Assembly: GCA_002722245.1 (NCBI GenBank)
Contig: PBLA01000030.1
Span: 62,001-126,000, forward strand
Source: Flavobacteriales bacterium
GTDB taxonomy: Bacteria > Bacteroidota > Bacteroidia > Flavobacteriales_C > GCA-002722245
Direction: 5' to 3'
Length of the DNA stretch: 64,000 nucleotides
In this document: positions 1 through 8,871 of the stretch, piece by piece
Layout: the number at the start of each line of letters is the position of its first letter
Numbering within the stretch: the stretch's first letter is position 1
Program-made: the position numbers and the translations under genes
The notes under the pieces: model-generated
Told to the model about the DNA's origin: nothing
The model's database searches: none
The model's input: the letters and a program-made list of their open reading frames with translations, nothing else

Positions 1-1
1 T

Positions 2-310
2 GTTTTCAGGCATTTTACTGTTGGTGCCGAGGTTCTTTTATCGGAAAATTTAAATGTGCGAATTGGATATAATCACCAAAGAAGGAGTGAGTTAAAGTTA
101 AGGACTGGTTCCAAGTATGGAGCGGTTGGATTTAATTTTGGTTGCGCAGTTAAGGTGAGGAAATTCAAAATTCATTATGGTAGAAGTATATATTCTTTAG
201 CGGGTACAACGAATCATTTATCGATTTCTACCAATTTTTCAGAGTATATTTCGAAAAAGAAAAAGGAAGAACAAAAAAGAAGGGAAGAGAACACAGAGAT
301 TAATAATTGA
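2..310 (+). CDS. porQ: Type IX secretion system protein PorQ, C-terminal part
   Basis: The reading frame is open from the first bases of the window, so this is the last ~102 residues of a gene that begins outside it. The tail matches the end of the outer-membrane beta-barrel PorQ as I know it: a GYNHQRR segment, a glycine- and aromatic-rich strand (GAVGFNFGCAVKV), then YGRSIYSLAG and NHLSIS, ending in a lysine/glutamate-rich tail. PorQ works with PorU, PorV and PorZ in the attachment complex that processes type IX cargo at the cell surface. porQ directly upstream of cmk is a recurrent Bacteroidota arrangement, which supports the call. Its TGA overlaps the cmk ATG by one base. The assignment rests on the C-terminus and gene order only. 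Confidence 0.8.
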   Translation, partial: VFRHFTVGAEVLLSENLNVRIGYNHQRRSELKLRTGSKYGAVGFNFGCAVKVRKFKIHYGRSIYSLAGTTNHLSISTNFSEYISKKKKEEQKRREENTEINN

Positions 311-1008
311 TGAATAGAATTACGATTGCGATAGATGGTTTTTCATCGTGTGGAAAAAGTACACTCGCGAAAGAATTGGCCAAACAACTTTCATACTCCT
401 ATGTAGATACAGGAGCTATGTTTCGTGCAATTGCACTTTATTGCTTAAGGAACGGATTAATTCAGGAAGACGGAACAGAGATTTATAAAATAAAAGAATT
501 TTTAGATGATATCACTGTTGGTTTTGAATTTAATGAAGAAAAAGGGCATGGGGAAGTTACCTTAAATGGTGAGAATGTTGAACAGGAAATACGAAATTTA
601 ACGATTAGTAGAATTGTTACTAAAATATCTGGGATTAAGGAAGTAAGAGAAAAACTATTAATTATACAGAAAGCTTTAGGGGCAGAAAAAGGCGTTGTTT
701 TAGATGGTAGAGATATCGGTACAGTTGTTTTTCCAAATGCTGAACTAAAAGTTTTTATGACCGCAGCAACCAAAACTCGTGCTACTCGTAGATTAAATGA
801 GCTTAAGGGAAAAGGACATAAAGTTTCATTGCAAGAAGTTGAAGAAAATTTAAGAATGAGGGATCATAATGATACCACACGAGAAGAAAGTCCATTGATT
901 CAAGCGGAGGACGCTGTTGTTATTGACAACACCAACTTAACCAAAAGAGATCAATTGTATATGATTCTGGCGTTAGCTGAGCAACGTATTAATCAAGAAA
1001 ATGTTTAA
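310..1008 (+). CDS. cmk: (d)CMP kinase
   Basis: Cytidylate kinase phosphorylates CMP and dCMP with ATP in pyrimidine nucleotide salvage and synthesis. The 232-residue product has the N-terminal P-loop (IDGFSSCGKST, about residues 8-18), VDTGAMFRA just after it, the LDGRDIGTVVFP nucleotide-monophosphate-binding segment, and a lid-like RATRRLNEL region followed by RMRDHNDTTREESPL. All are hallmarks of the family and the length is normal. I chose ATG at 310, which overlaps the porQ stop in a TGATG junction; a TTG one codon earlier is possible but unnecessary. The downstream lipoprotein gene starts inside the last codons, so the three genes are probably co-transcribed. Confidence 0.95.
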   Translation: MNRITIAIDGFSSCGKSTLAKELAKQLSYSYVDTGAMFRAIALYCLRNGLIQEDGTEIYKIKEFLDDITVGFEFNEEKGHGEVTLNGENVEQEIRNLTISRIVTKISGIKEVREKLLIIQKALGAEKGVVLDGRDIGTVVFPNAELKVFMTAATKTRATRRLNELKGKGHKVSLQEVEENLRMRDHNDTTREESPLIQAEDAVVIDNTNLTKRDQLYMILALAEQRINQENV

Positions 1009-1354
1009 AGGAATGATAAATAGGACTCAATTTACATTTTTGATTTTTATAAGTACATTTTTTTTGTTTAGTTGTACACGTGATGAGATAAGAGAAAATG
1101 TTCTTGAGTGCTCTTCTTCCTATACCTATGATGTTGATATTAAGCCGATTATTACTGGTAATTGTGTTGGCTGTCATAGTCCTAATGGCCGTGATTGGCC
1201 ATATTTAACAAGTTATGCCGAGATTTCAAATCATATTGATGCGATTGAAAGAGAAGTTGTTATTGAGAAAGAGATGCCTAAAAATGGTAGCCTTTCAGAT
1301 GGGGAGATTCAAAAAATTAAATGCTGGATTGATGAGGGATTCCCTGAGAAATAA
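1001..1354 (+). CDS. Small lipoprotein with one cytochrome c heme-binding motif
   Basis: This 117-residue protein has a short basic start, a hydrophobic stretch and a lipobox-like FLFSC, giving a probable lipidated Cys25. A single CVGCH heme c attachment motif sits at residues 55-59, followed by about 60 residues containing PYLTSYAEI and ending in an EIQKIKCWIDEGFPEK segment. That ending is typical of the small cytochrome c-like domains in Bacteroidota in which a methionine before it (here MPKNG) is the likely axial ligand. An envelope electron-carrier or sensor role is inference. The gene overlaps the end of cmk by 8 bases. A start at the ATG four codons later is equally possible. Confidence 0.7.
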   Translation: MFKGMINRTQFTFLIFISTFFLFSCTRDEIRENVLECSSSYTYDVDIKPIITGNCVGCHSPNGRDWPYLTSYAEISNHIDAIEREVVIEKEMPKNGSLSDGEIQKIKCWIDEGFPEK

Positions 1355-1453
1355 TCAAAAGTTTATATCTTCATTGTTTGGATTAACTTCTAAAAGTCCT
1401 TTTTAAAATTTTATTGGTAACGGATTAACAAAAGAGTTGTATACTTTTACAAC

Positions 1454-2200
1454 GTGTTAGAATTACAAGAAATAGTACTTTGTATCATTGCAGGGTTATT
1501 GGCCGGAATCATAAATACACTAGCCGGTAGTGGAAGTATAATAACCCTTTCGCTTCTTACATTTTTAGGATTGCCTACTAACATTGCCAATGGCACGAAT
1601 AGAATTGGTTTATTTTTTCAAAGTGCTGGAAGTACATTTAAATTTTATCAACAACGAGAATTGATTTTATCGCATCGTTTGGGATTATTAACCCTTTCTG
1701 TAAGTGGTGCTATTTTTGGAGTGATGGTAGCGAGTAGACTCCCTGAAGATCACTTTCAGAGTATCTTAGGGGGGGTGTTTTGTGTGCTGTTTTTAATTGT
1801 TCTTTTTGAACCTCATAAACATCTTAAGCATATTGAGAAGTTTTCAAAACTTATGCCTTTGATTATGGCGGGGATTGGCTTTTATGCGGGATTTATTCAA
1901 GTAGGAGCAGGAGTATTTATGTTAGCAGTTATGCATGTTGTGTGGGGGAAGTCCTATACATCCTTGAACCCTCTTAAGGTCTTTATTATTTTACTGATTA
2001 ACATCATTGCATTAGTGGGGTATGGTTTGGTGAATCAAATTCATTGGGAATTTGGATTGTTACTGGCAATTGGTCAATTGATCGGTGGTTTAGTCGGTGT
2101 ACGTTTAAACAACCTGAAAGGTAAAATAGAGCCCTTTTTAAAGATGCTGATCTTGGGTATTATTTTAATTTCAATTCTACGTTTTTGGCATTTAATTTAA
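1454..2200 (+). CDS. TSUP (TauE/SafE) family membrane permease
   Basis: The product is 248 residues and almost entirely hydrophobic, with about seven to eight predicted membrane spans. It carries the duplicated family signature: GIINTLAGSGSIITL near the N-terminus and GFIQVGAGVFML in the second half. TSUP proteins move small organic or sulfur-containing anions such as sulfite, sulfoacetate or carboxylates, but the substrate cannot be read from this sequence. The start is a GTG; no ATG lies upstream in frame close enough to be convincing. It stands about 100 bases after the cytochrome-like gene and about 40 before the acyltransferase, so linkage to the latter is possible. Confidence 0.85.
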   Translation: MLELQEIVLCIIAGLLAGIINTLAGSGSIITLSLLTFLGLPTNIANGTNRIGLFFQSAGSTFKFYQQRELILSHRLGLLTLSVSGAIFGVMVASRLPEDHFQSILGGVFCVLFLIVLFEPHKHLKHIEKFSKLMPLIMAGIGFYAGFIQVGAGVFMLAVMHVVWGKSYTSLNPLKVFIILLINIIALVGYGLVNQIHWEFGLLLAIGQLIGGLVGVRLNNLKGKIEPFLKMLILGIILISILRFWHLI

Positions 2201-2241
2201 TATGTGGCGTTATTTAGAAAAGAAGAATGAAGTAATTGATT

Positions 2242-3594
2242 ATGATATATACATTTTTTGAAATACTATTAAAAATTGCTACCCGAATTTATTTTAAAAA
2301 TAAGTATGTTACAGGCAAAGAAGCTATTCCAAAAGGAAAGCCGGTAATGTTTGTAGCTAATCATCCCGGTGCATTTATGGATCCAATTGTTATTGGCACT
2401 TTTGGTGATCGATCGCTTTATTACATTGCAAGAGGTGAATCATTTAAAAATAAATTGGCTGCGTGGTTTTTTAAAAAAATCCACATGATTCCCGTGTACA
2501 GAAAAGAAGAAACACCTGAATTAACTCATAAAAATGCGGAGATTTTTAGTGCTTGTTTTGAGCATTTTGAAAAAGGCAGATCATTAATGATTTTTCCAGA
2601 AGGAACAAGTAAAATCGAATATAGATTAAGAAAAGTAAAATCGGGAGCTGCCAGAATTGCGCTGGGAGCTGAGGCTCAAAATAATTTCAATCTTGATTTG
2701 TTTATTGTTCCTGTTGGACTAACCTATTCAAACCCTAAGAATTTCAGAACAGATGTACATGTAAGTTTTGGAAAGCCTATTCATGTTAAAGACTATAAGG
2801 AAGATTATGTCAATGATTCATTTGTCACTGCTAAAAAACTGACAAAGGATATTGAGCAAGGGATAAAAGATCAAATGCTTTTAATTGAAAATAAAGAAAA
2901 CGATACATTATTTGATCAATTACAAACGTTATATTTTGAGGAAATGATCAAACGTTTTAAAGAACCTAATCTATCTAATGAGGAGGAATTACAATTAAAA
3001 AATGATGTGGTGAGAGCGATAGATTATTTTAAGGATACAGATCCAAATCTTATAAGTAAACTACAGGGATTATTAGATGAATACTTTTTTGAAATTAATG
3101 ACATTGAAAAAAAGCATCCTGATTTTAATAAAAGATTGATTGGAGGTAAAACTTCATTAACACAACATTTTTTCAATTTATTTGTTGGATTACCTCTTTT
3201 TATTGCAGGTTTTTTTACGCACATAATACCGTATAAATTATCGGGGTTTTTGGCTGAGAGGTTTTCTCAGCGAGATGATTTTACTGGAGGGTTGAGGTTA
3301 GTCATAGGTACCTTTACTTTTTTGTTTAATTATATTGCTTTGGGGCTTATATTTAATCAATTTATTTCGTTAGAGTACGTCCTTTTGAGTATTCTGATTC
3401 TTCCATTCCTTGGTATGTACACGTTAGGGTATGAACGTATATTCAAAGCGTTAAAAGCGGAACTGTTTTATCAAAAAATGGTCGTTACTGAAAATGAGAA
3501 TTTTAAAAAGATAATGGATTTAAGAGCAAATATTATCGACGAATTAGAGCAGGCACGTTTATTGTACAATTCAACTGTTTTAAATGTAGTTTAA
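2242..3594 (+). CDS. PlsC-type phospholipid acyltransferase with C-terminal membrane domain
   Basis: The N-terminal half is a 1-acylglycerol-3-phosphate acyltransferase-like domain. It has an NHPGAFMDP motif (about residues 40-48) with five residues rather than the usual four between His and Asp, a variant I know from Bacteroidota lysophospholipid acyltransferases, and FPEGTS about residue 120, the acceptor-binding motif. The C-terminal half adds a charged helical stretch and then hydrophobic spans between about residues 310 and 400. The role is acyl transfer in phospholipid or related lipid synthesis at the inner membrane; donor and acceptor are unknown. I used the ATG at 2242 rather than the TTG two codons upstream. 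The next gene follows almost at once. Confidence 0.85.
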   Translation: MIYTFFEILLKIATRIYFKNKYVTGKEAIPKGKPVMFVANHPGAFMDPIVIGTFGDRSLYYIARGESFKNKLAAWFFKKIHMIPVYRKEETPELTHKNAEIFSACFEHFEKGRSLMIFPEGTSKIEYRLRKVKSGAARIALGAEAQNNFNLDLFIVPVGLTYSNPKNFRTDVHVSFGKPIHVKDYKEDYVNDSFVTAKKLTKDIEQGIKDQMLLIENKENDTLFDQLQTLYFEEMIKRFKEPNLSNEEELQLKNDVVRAIDYFKDTDPNLISKLQGLLDEYFFEINDIEKKHPDFNKRLIGGKTSLTQHFFNLFVGLPLFIAGFFTHIIPYKLSGFLAERFSQRDDFTGGLRLVIGTFTFLFNYIALGLIFNQFISLEYVLLSILILPFLGMYTLGYERIFKALKAELFYQKMVVTENENFKKIMDLRANIIDELEQARLLYNSTVLNVV

Positions 3595-3597
3595 TTG

Positions 3598-4998
3598 ATG
3601 AAGCGTGTTCTGATTTTTACCTTATTTCTTTTGTTCTTTTTTGAGAGTTATGCCCAAAGAAATCATAATGGCTTGTTTTTACATAGAGAAAATAGTGCTT
3701 TTGGAGAGGTTGAATTTTGGATTGCTCGAATAGATACGTTTCTGGTAACAAATACTACAAATAAAACACTGTATATTCTTAAACAAATGGTTCCTCGCGA
3801 CTTTGAACTTCGTCTTCCCTCGCATGGAATTAAACCTGGTGCTACTGCTCCAATTGAGGTAATTTATAATCCAAGCATAACAGGTAAATTTAAAAGAAAA
3901 TTAAAATTGTATCATTCAGGTACAAATCAACCGTTTTATTTAAGTTTTAAAGGTGAGATTATTGGATTTGATGAATATAATCAATTGGCTTGCCCAAGTT
4001 TTAGTAGACCAAACTACATGAAGCCAAGTTTTAAGATGTCAATTCTTGTATTGGATTCATTAACCCAAAAGCCCATCAAAAAGGCTTTATTAGAGTTGAG
4101 TAAAGGAGAAGGATATCAACAATTTTTTACGAATTCGGATGGAGAAATGGAGAGGACTTCTCAATTGGGATTGTTTTTTATCTACTCAGAGGCAAAGGGG
4201 TATTACTCAAAAGAAATAGAGCATTATTTTAATCCTAAAAGAAGATCAATTACAATTACATTGGTTCCAAAAGAAAAAAGTATTCAACGATTAGATTCCG
4301 TGTTGATTGAGTTACCAGAAATATCATTAAATGATAATGAAAAAACAATTCTTGAGAAGCAGAATATTAATGCCATATCGTATGATCGTTTCCCTGAAAA
4401 TAAAGAAGAAAATGACCAGTTTCCTCGGTCTGAATTTTGTGAAAACAATGTGGTTTTTTTAATTGATGTTTCATCTAGTATGCGAGGAGAGGATCGACTG
4501 GACTTGCTAAAAAAGTCTATGATCCAATTAACGCATATGTTAAGATCAATAGATAAGGTCACAATTATGACTTACTCGGATGAATCACAGGTTGTTTTAT
4601 CAGCTACATCGGCACATCATAAAGACGAGATCATTAAAATAATTAATGGATTAAAGGCGGGTGGTAGTACCTATGGTGGAAAAGCCATCCGGCAAGCGTA
4701 TAAAATCTTAAAAAATGAGTTTATTACAGGGGGAAATAATCAGATTATTTTAGCAACAGATGGAGGGTTTAATGGTTTGGGAAAGGGGGAGAAACAATTA
4801 AACCGATTAATAAAGGGAAAAGCAAATCAGCAAATGAAATTCTCCAGTATTGGTTTTGGAAAAAATAGGAGAGGTAAAGATATGATAGAAAATCTTTCAA
4901 AGTCTGGAGAGGGTAACTATTTATATATTTCAAACGAGGATCAAGCAAAGACAGCTTTGAATAATATGATTATGATTCAAAGTGCTTTAAAGAGATAA
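3598..4998 (+). CDS. Secreted von Willebrand factor A protein with DUF1573-like N-domain
   Basis: A signal peptide (residues 1-20, ending SYAQ) is followed by an immunoglobulin-like DUF1573/ASH-type domain (about 20-125: FLVTNTTNKTLYI, GIKPGATAPIEVIYNP). A central carboxypeptidase-regulatory-like beta domain comes next (about 140-230). The C-terminal vWA domain (about 280-466) has a complete MIDAS start, FLIDVSSSM, with a later TDGG. Such proteins bind metal and partner proteins in the envelope; no specific role can be named. The ATG at 3598 follows the acyltransferase stop by three bases, so the genes are probably co-transcribed. The gene is convergent with the TruA-like gene and only about 10 bases separate them. 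Confidence 0.8.
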   Translation: MKRVLIFTLFLLFFFESYAQRNHNGLFLHRENSAFGEVEFWIARIDTFLVTNTTNKTLYILKQMVPRDFELRLPSHGIKPGATAPIEVIYNPSITGKFKRKLKLYHSGTNQPFYLSFKGEIIGFDEYNQLACPSFSRPNYMKPSFKMSILVLDSLTQKPIKKALLELSKGEGYQQFFTNSDGEMERTSQLGLFFIYSEAKGYYSKEIEHYFNPKRRSITITLVPKEKSIQRLDSVLIELPEISLNDNEKTILEKQNINAISYDRFPENKEENDQFPRSEFCENNVVFLIDVSSSMRGEDRLDLLKKSMIQLTHMLRSIDKVTIMTYSDESQVVLSATSAHHKDEIIKIINGLKAGGSTYGGKAIRQAYKILKNEFITGGNNQIILATDGGFNGLGKGEKQLNRLIKGKANQQMKFSSIGFGKNRRGKDMIENLSKSGEGNYLYISNEDQAKTALNNMIMIQSALKR

Positions 4999-5008
4999 TT
5001 TAAACGCA

Positions 5009-5806
5009 TTAACGGTTATTGGAATCGGATTCAAAATAAACATTATTTAAAACTAAACCAGACGAAGGAGCGATGTGTTTGATTGGCAAACCTTCAGGGT
5101 TATCTAATGTTGCTTTAAATTGCTCTAAATTCCATTCCCTTCTTCCCACATTCACAAGTGCACCTACCATTAATCGTACTTGATATCTTAAAAACCCTTT
5201 ACTTTTTACCCTGTAAATGTAGGATGCTGTGGGAACAAAGTTGGCTTTGATGCGCTCGTTGGTAAGGATTTCTGAAACTAGGATTTCACGCTCAAAAACC
5301 GTATTTGGTTGAGGTTTACTGGCATATCGTTTAAAATTATGTTTGCCTTTAAACAAAAGAGCTGCCTCTTTCATACGCTCAATATCTAATTGATGACCAA
5401 AATCTCTGATTAAAGGGGCGTTAAACGGATGACTTTTCTCACCACAGGAAAAGTAATAATGATATTCTTTTTCTATTGAATGTTGAATAATATTAAACGA
5501 AGCATTCACTTCATCAATTCTTTTTGCACGAATATCTGAGGGGAGATTTTCATTCAAAAGGGAAAGTAACTTTTCTGTATTGCATACCTGTAATGTAAAT
5601 AACTCAAAAGCAAAGTTATTTGCTGATACTTTAGCATCTGTTCTACTGCAACCTAGTGTTTTAAATTCATTATGCTGAAAAATAAAAGCAAATGTTTTAT
5701 CAATCATACCTTGAATGCTACGATAATTAGGTTGTTTTTGCCATCCATGATAACGAAAACCTAAGAATTCGATTCGAATTAAATAAAAATAAGACCAACG
5801 TGCCAT
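5009..5806 (-). CDS. TruA-like tRNA pseudouridine synthase (divergent)
   Basis: The 265-residue product matches TruA in order and length: an N-terminal FLGFRYHGWQKQP segment, the catalytic loop, and the second half with HNFKRYA and a YRVKSKGFLRYQVRLMVGALVNVG segment. TruA modifies U38-40 in the anticodon arm. The loop here reads CSRTDAKVSA around Asp57, so the nucleophilic Asp and the preceding Arg-Thr are kept, but the usual GRTDAGVHA glycines and histidine are changed. It may be a paralogue with a different target. The ATG at 5806 overlaps the stop of the upstream SDR gene (TAATG), so the two are translationally coupled; the upstream TTG is not needed. Confidence 0.8.
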   Translation of the reverse strand: MARWSYFYLIRIEFLGFRYHGWQKQPNYRSIQGMIDKTFAFIFQHNEFKTLGCSRTDAKVSANNFAFELFTLQVCNTEKLLSLLNENLPSDIRAKRIDEVNASFNIIQHSIEKEYHYYFSCGEKSHPFNAPLIRDFGHQLDIERMKEAALLFKGKHNFKRYASKPQPNTVFEREILVSEILTNERIKANFVPTASYIYRVKSKGFLRYQVRLMVGALVNVGRREWNLEQFKATLDNPEGLPIKHIAPSSGLVLNNVYFESDSNNR

Positions 5807-7362
5807 TACCAATCAATAGGTTTGTAATCCTTTAAGAATTTGCCACACCAATGCTTTCCTGTATTTACACCATCAAATAATGGATCAAGAACTCTTGCAG
5901 CGCCATCAACAATGTCAAGAGGAGGCTGGAAATCATGAACTTCCTCTTTATGTTTAGAAAGCTCTGATGGGTCTTCATCGGTCACCCAACCTGTATCCAC
6001 AGCATTCATGTAGATGCCGTCTTTTGCCAGATCCAAAGCAGAGGTATGCGTCATCATATTAAGTGCAGCTTTTGCCATGTTGGTATGCGGGTGACGATCT
6101 TCTTTAAAAAAGCGGTGGAATTTTCCTTCCATTGCAGAAACATTAATGATATGTTTTTTACCCGTATTGTCTTTTCGCATTATTTTAGATAATCTACTAC
6201 ACAAAACAAAAGGCGCAACGGAATTTACTAATTGTACCTCAATCATTTCCAACGTTTCTACCTCACCTAGTTTTAATCGCCAACTGTTTGTTTTTCTTAA
6301 GTCAACTTGCTGTAAATCAGCATCTAACTCCCCTTCTGGGAATACTTCTTTTGTTGGAAGAGAGTTGTCGAAACTATAGGGGATTTGGGAAAGTTTAGCA
6401 GAGGCTCTTATTCCAATGCCTGGTTCAGGAGCATGCCATGCAACAGGTAATTGCGTATTTTTTTCGTTTGTTGAGGCGAGTGCTAAACTTCTTAATTCGT
6501 CGATAGAATCATGATGGTCAACTAACAAATCAAGTACATCTTTAGATAATTTTTCTCTGGGTTTCTCCTCGTTTTCCATCAAGTGAGCATAAAAACCAGC
6601 TGGTCTTCTCACAGTTTGCGCGGCATTATTGATTAATATATCTAACCGTCCATATTTTTGTTCGATGAAATTACAGAATATTTCTACGCTAGGTATATGT
6701 CTTAAATCTAAGCCATGAATCCGTAAACGATCTTTCCAATCATCATAATCATCTTCTTTGGCATATCTTAAAGCTGAATCAATAGGAAATCGGGTAGTGG
6801 CGATAACAGTGGCTCCCGATCGTAACAACATTAAAACAATATGGTACCCAATTTTTAATCTTGATCCGGTTACTACAGCAACTTGTCCTTTTAGATCAGC
6901 TAATTGGAATCGTTTGGCATAATTGAAGTCACCACATTCAGGACACATTTGATCATAAAAGTGATGAAGTTTAGTGAATTTAACTTTACATACATAACAA
7001 TTACGAGGCTTTTCTAATTCACCAGTTTCCTTTTCATGTACGTCTGATTCACCAATCATTTTTGGTGCAATGAATACAGCAGCTTCTCTAGCACTTCTAA
7101 TTCCAGTTTCTTTTCGTGCGTGTTTTTCTCGCTCTCTTCTTTTTCGTTCAGCCGCTTTTTTCGCATCCTTTCTTCGAGTATTAAATTCTTCACGATCTGG
7201 TCGGCTAAGTTGGCCAGCGGCTCGCATTAGCGCAACTCGTTTTTGCTCATTTAAATCAAATAATTGTGTCGGATGAGAAACTAATTTTTCAAGAATTTCT
7301 GTAGCCAGAGCAATTTCTTCCTCGCTCACTTTTTCATCAGGTGCGTTATTCGAATCAGACAT
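5806..7362 (-). CDS. SDR-fold protein with N-terminal coiled coil and zinc ribbon
   Basis: Residues 1-100 are highly charged (Arg/Lys/Glu-rich, likely helical, about 60-90). A CxxC...CxxC zinc ribbon follows (Cys122, 125, 140, 143), then a Rossmann fold of the short-chain dehydrogenase family from about 160: [12 protein letters not shown] for NAD(P) binding and NNAAQT at 245-250. The catalytic serine appears kept (INVSAMEG), but the position of the YxxxK tyrosine seems to be threonine (TNMAK), so ordinary dehydrogenase chemistry is doubtful. At 518 residues it is about twice a normal SDR. It is the first gene of a coupled pair with the TruA-like enzyme, which hints at RNA rather than metabolite work; that is inference. 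Confidence 0.8.
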   Translation of the reverse strand: MSDSNNAPDEKVSEEEIALATEILEKLVSHPTQLFDLNEQKRVALMRAAGQLSRPDREEFNTRRKDAKKAAERKRREREKHARKETGIRSAREAAVFIAPKMIGESDVHEKETGELEKPRNCYVCKVKFTKLHHFYDQMCPECGDFNYAKRFQLADLKGQVAVVTGSRLKIGYHIVLMLLRSGATVIATTRFPIDSALRYAKEDDYDDWKDRLRIHGLDLRHIPSVEIFCNFIEQKYGRLDILINNAAQTVRRPAGFYAHLMENEEKPREKLSKDVLDLLVDHHDSIDELRSLALASTNEKNTQLPVAWHAPEPGIGIRASAKLSQIPYSFDNSLPTKEVFPEGELDADLQQVDLRKTNSWRLKLGEVETLEMIEVQLVNSVAPFVLCSRLSKIMRKDNTGKKHIINVSAMEGKFHRFFKEDRHPHTNMAKAALNMMTHTSALDLAKDGIYMNAVDTGWVTDEDPSELSKHKEEVHDFQPPLDIVDGAARVLDPLFDGVNTGKHWCGKFLKDYKPIDW

Positions 7363-7366
7363 TGCG

Positions 7367-7374
7367 CAAAGATA
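7367..7374 (-). promoter_or_regulatory. Candidate -7 box upstream of the SDR gene
   Basis: The minus strand reads TATCTTTG, an exact match to the Bacteroidota TAnnTTTG consensus, and ends only four bases before the SDR ATG. A transcript from it would have almost no leader. I see no convincing TTG at the -33 position. Confidence 0.45.
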
Positions 7375-7400
7375 CGAATAAACGAGAGGTATAAAATGGT

Positions 7401-7535
7401 TTAAAATACCATCAGATTGGTGTCTTTTTTCATCCTTTTATACTTTTTTTTACCTCCTACACAATATTTACCTGAGTTACATGCGAAAGAAGAACAGATG
7501 ATTAAAATAAGAATAATACGAAATGAGTGTCGCAT
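7401..7535 (-). CDS. Small putative lipoprotein, 44 residues
   Basis: The peptide starts [13 protein letters not shown], continues to a lipobox-like SSFAC, and ends in a short basic tail ([18 protein letters not shown]). This is the typical pattern of the tiny lipoproteins of Bacteroidota. It lies alone between the divergently read SDR and ispH genes, about 40 bases upstream of the SDR gene on the same strand. A longer form starting at 7583 is open but adds an atypical N-terminus. No function can be assigned, and it could still be a chance frame. Confidence 0.45.
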   Translation of the reverse strand: MRHSFRIILILIICSSFACNSGKYCVGGKKKYKRMKKDTNLMVF

Positions 7536-7602
7536 GGTATAGAAACGTATTTTTTTAAACTTTATTATAAATGATGTGTTCATTCTGTATGATGTTAATT
7601 AT

Positions 7603-7610
7603 TAAATTTG
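7603..7610 (+). promoter_or_regulatory. Candidate -7 box upstream of ispH
   Basis: TAAATTTG fits the TAnnTTTG consensus and lies 16 bases before the ispH ATG. The matching -33 element is weak. Confidence 0.45.
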
Positions 7611-7626
7611 TGTCAATCATTTAAGT

Positions 7627-8871
7627 ATGCGAGAATTTGATGTTCCTGAATTTTACAGAAGTCCTATAATCTCTCAATTAAAAGAGATTAGAAAAACGCT
7701 TGACCCCAAAAAAAAGGACTTTACACCCACTAAATTGGATTTTGGTCCAGTTCGATTTTTAATTGCGCGACATTTTGGATTTTGTTTCGGTGTTGAGAAT
7801 GCGATTGAGCGAGCCTACAAAGCGCTTGAAGAAAACCCGGGTAAGCGTATTTATTTCTTAAGTGAAATGATACATAATCCTCTTGTAAACTCTGATTTAC
7901 AATCTCGAGGAATCCGTTTCATTTTGGATACGCATGGAAAACAATTGATAGAGTGGAATGAGATAACCTCTGATGATTTAGTGATTATTCCGGCTTTTGG
8001 AACAACACTTGAAACAAAACAGTTGTTAGCTGAAAAAGGAGTAACTACCGACGAATACAATACAACTTGTCCTTTTGTGGAACGCGTTTGGAAGATGAGC
8101 AAGAAGTTAGGTGATAAAGATTATACCATTGTTATTCACGGTAAAAGTAATCATGAAGAAACAAGAGCTACATTCTCTCATGCTGCTCAAGAGGGTCCTG
8201 CAGTTATTGTGAAAAACCTTGAGGAGACTAAACTACTCGAAGAATACATTAGGGGAAATAAAAATAGCGATGAATTTTATAATGATTTTGCTGGCAAATA
8301 CAGTAAAGGGTTCCAACCTGATGTGCATTTAAGAAAGATAGGTGTTGTGAATCAAACGACTATGTTGGCTAGTGAAACAAAAGAAATTGCCGCATACATT
8401 AAGAGTGTTGTTGAAGAATTATACGGTGAGAACAATAAAGCTTTTGCGGATACGAGAGATTCATTATGCTATGCTACTAATGATAATCAAAGTGCCACCT
8501 ACGGATTATTACAAGAGGGTGCTGATTTAGCAATTGTTGTTGGGGGGTATAACAGCTCAAACACCACGCATTTGGTTGAACTATGTGAGGAAAAATGTTC
8601 AACTTACTTTGTATCAGGTAAAGAAAAATTAAAAAGTACCGATACGATTCAACATTTCGATTGGAGAAAGAAAGAAGAGGTTCATTCGGTAAACTTCCTA
8701 CCCAAGAAAGAAAAGGTGGATATCATTCTTACTTCTGGTGCAAGTTGTCCAGATAGTACTGTGGAGGCTGTGTTAAGATCACTGTTAGCATTTTTTCCTG
8801 ATACACGATCCGTAGAGGATGTTTTAAAAGAAGTAAAAGATTTATACGCCGAAAAAGATGAGCTTATATAA
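7627..8871 (+). CDS. ispH: 4-hydroxy-3-methylbut-2-enyl diphosphate reductase
   Basis: IspH is the last enzyme of the MEP isoprenoid pathway and reduces HMBPP to IPP and DMAPP with a 4Fe-4S cluster. The three cluster cysteines are visible in [22 protein letters not shown] and [14 protein letters not shown], and the HGKSNHEE segment carries conserved substrate-binding residues. At 414 residues it is the long form, as in plant and cyanobacterial relatives, with an N-terminal extension and an insertion in the middle. It begins an operon: pyrD starts inside its last 14 bases and a secreted protein follows. ispF of the same pathway lies about 14 kb away on the other strand. Confidence 0.95.
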   Translation: MREFDVPEFYRSPIISQLKEIRKTLDPKKKDFTPTKLDFGPVRFLIARHFGFCFGVENAIERAYKALEENPGKRIYFLSEMIHNPLVNSDLQSRGIRFILDTHGKQLIEWNEITSDDLVIIPAFGTTLETKQLLAEKGVTTDEYNTTCPFVERVWKMSKKLGDKDYTIVIHGKSNHEETRATFSHAAQEGPAVIVKNLEETKLLEEYIRGNKNSDEFYNDFAGKYSKGFQPDVHLRKIGVVNQTTMLASETKEIAAYIKSVVEELYGENNKAFADTRDSLCYATNDNQSATYGLLQEGADLAIVVGGYNSSNTTHLVELCEEKCSTYFVSGKEKLKSTDTIQHFDWRKKEEVHSVNFLPKKEKVDIILTSGASCPDSTVEAVLRSLLAFFPDTRSVEDVLKEVKDLYAEKDELI

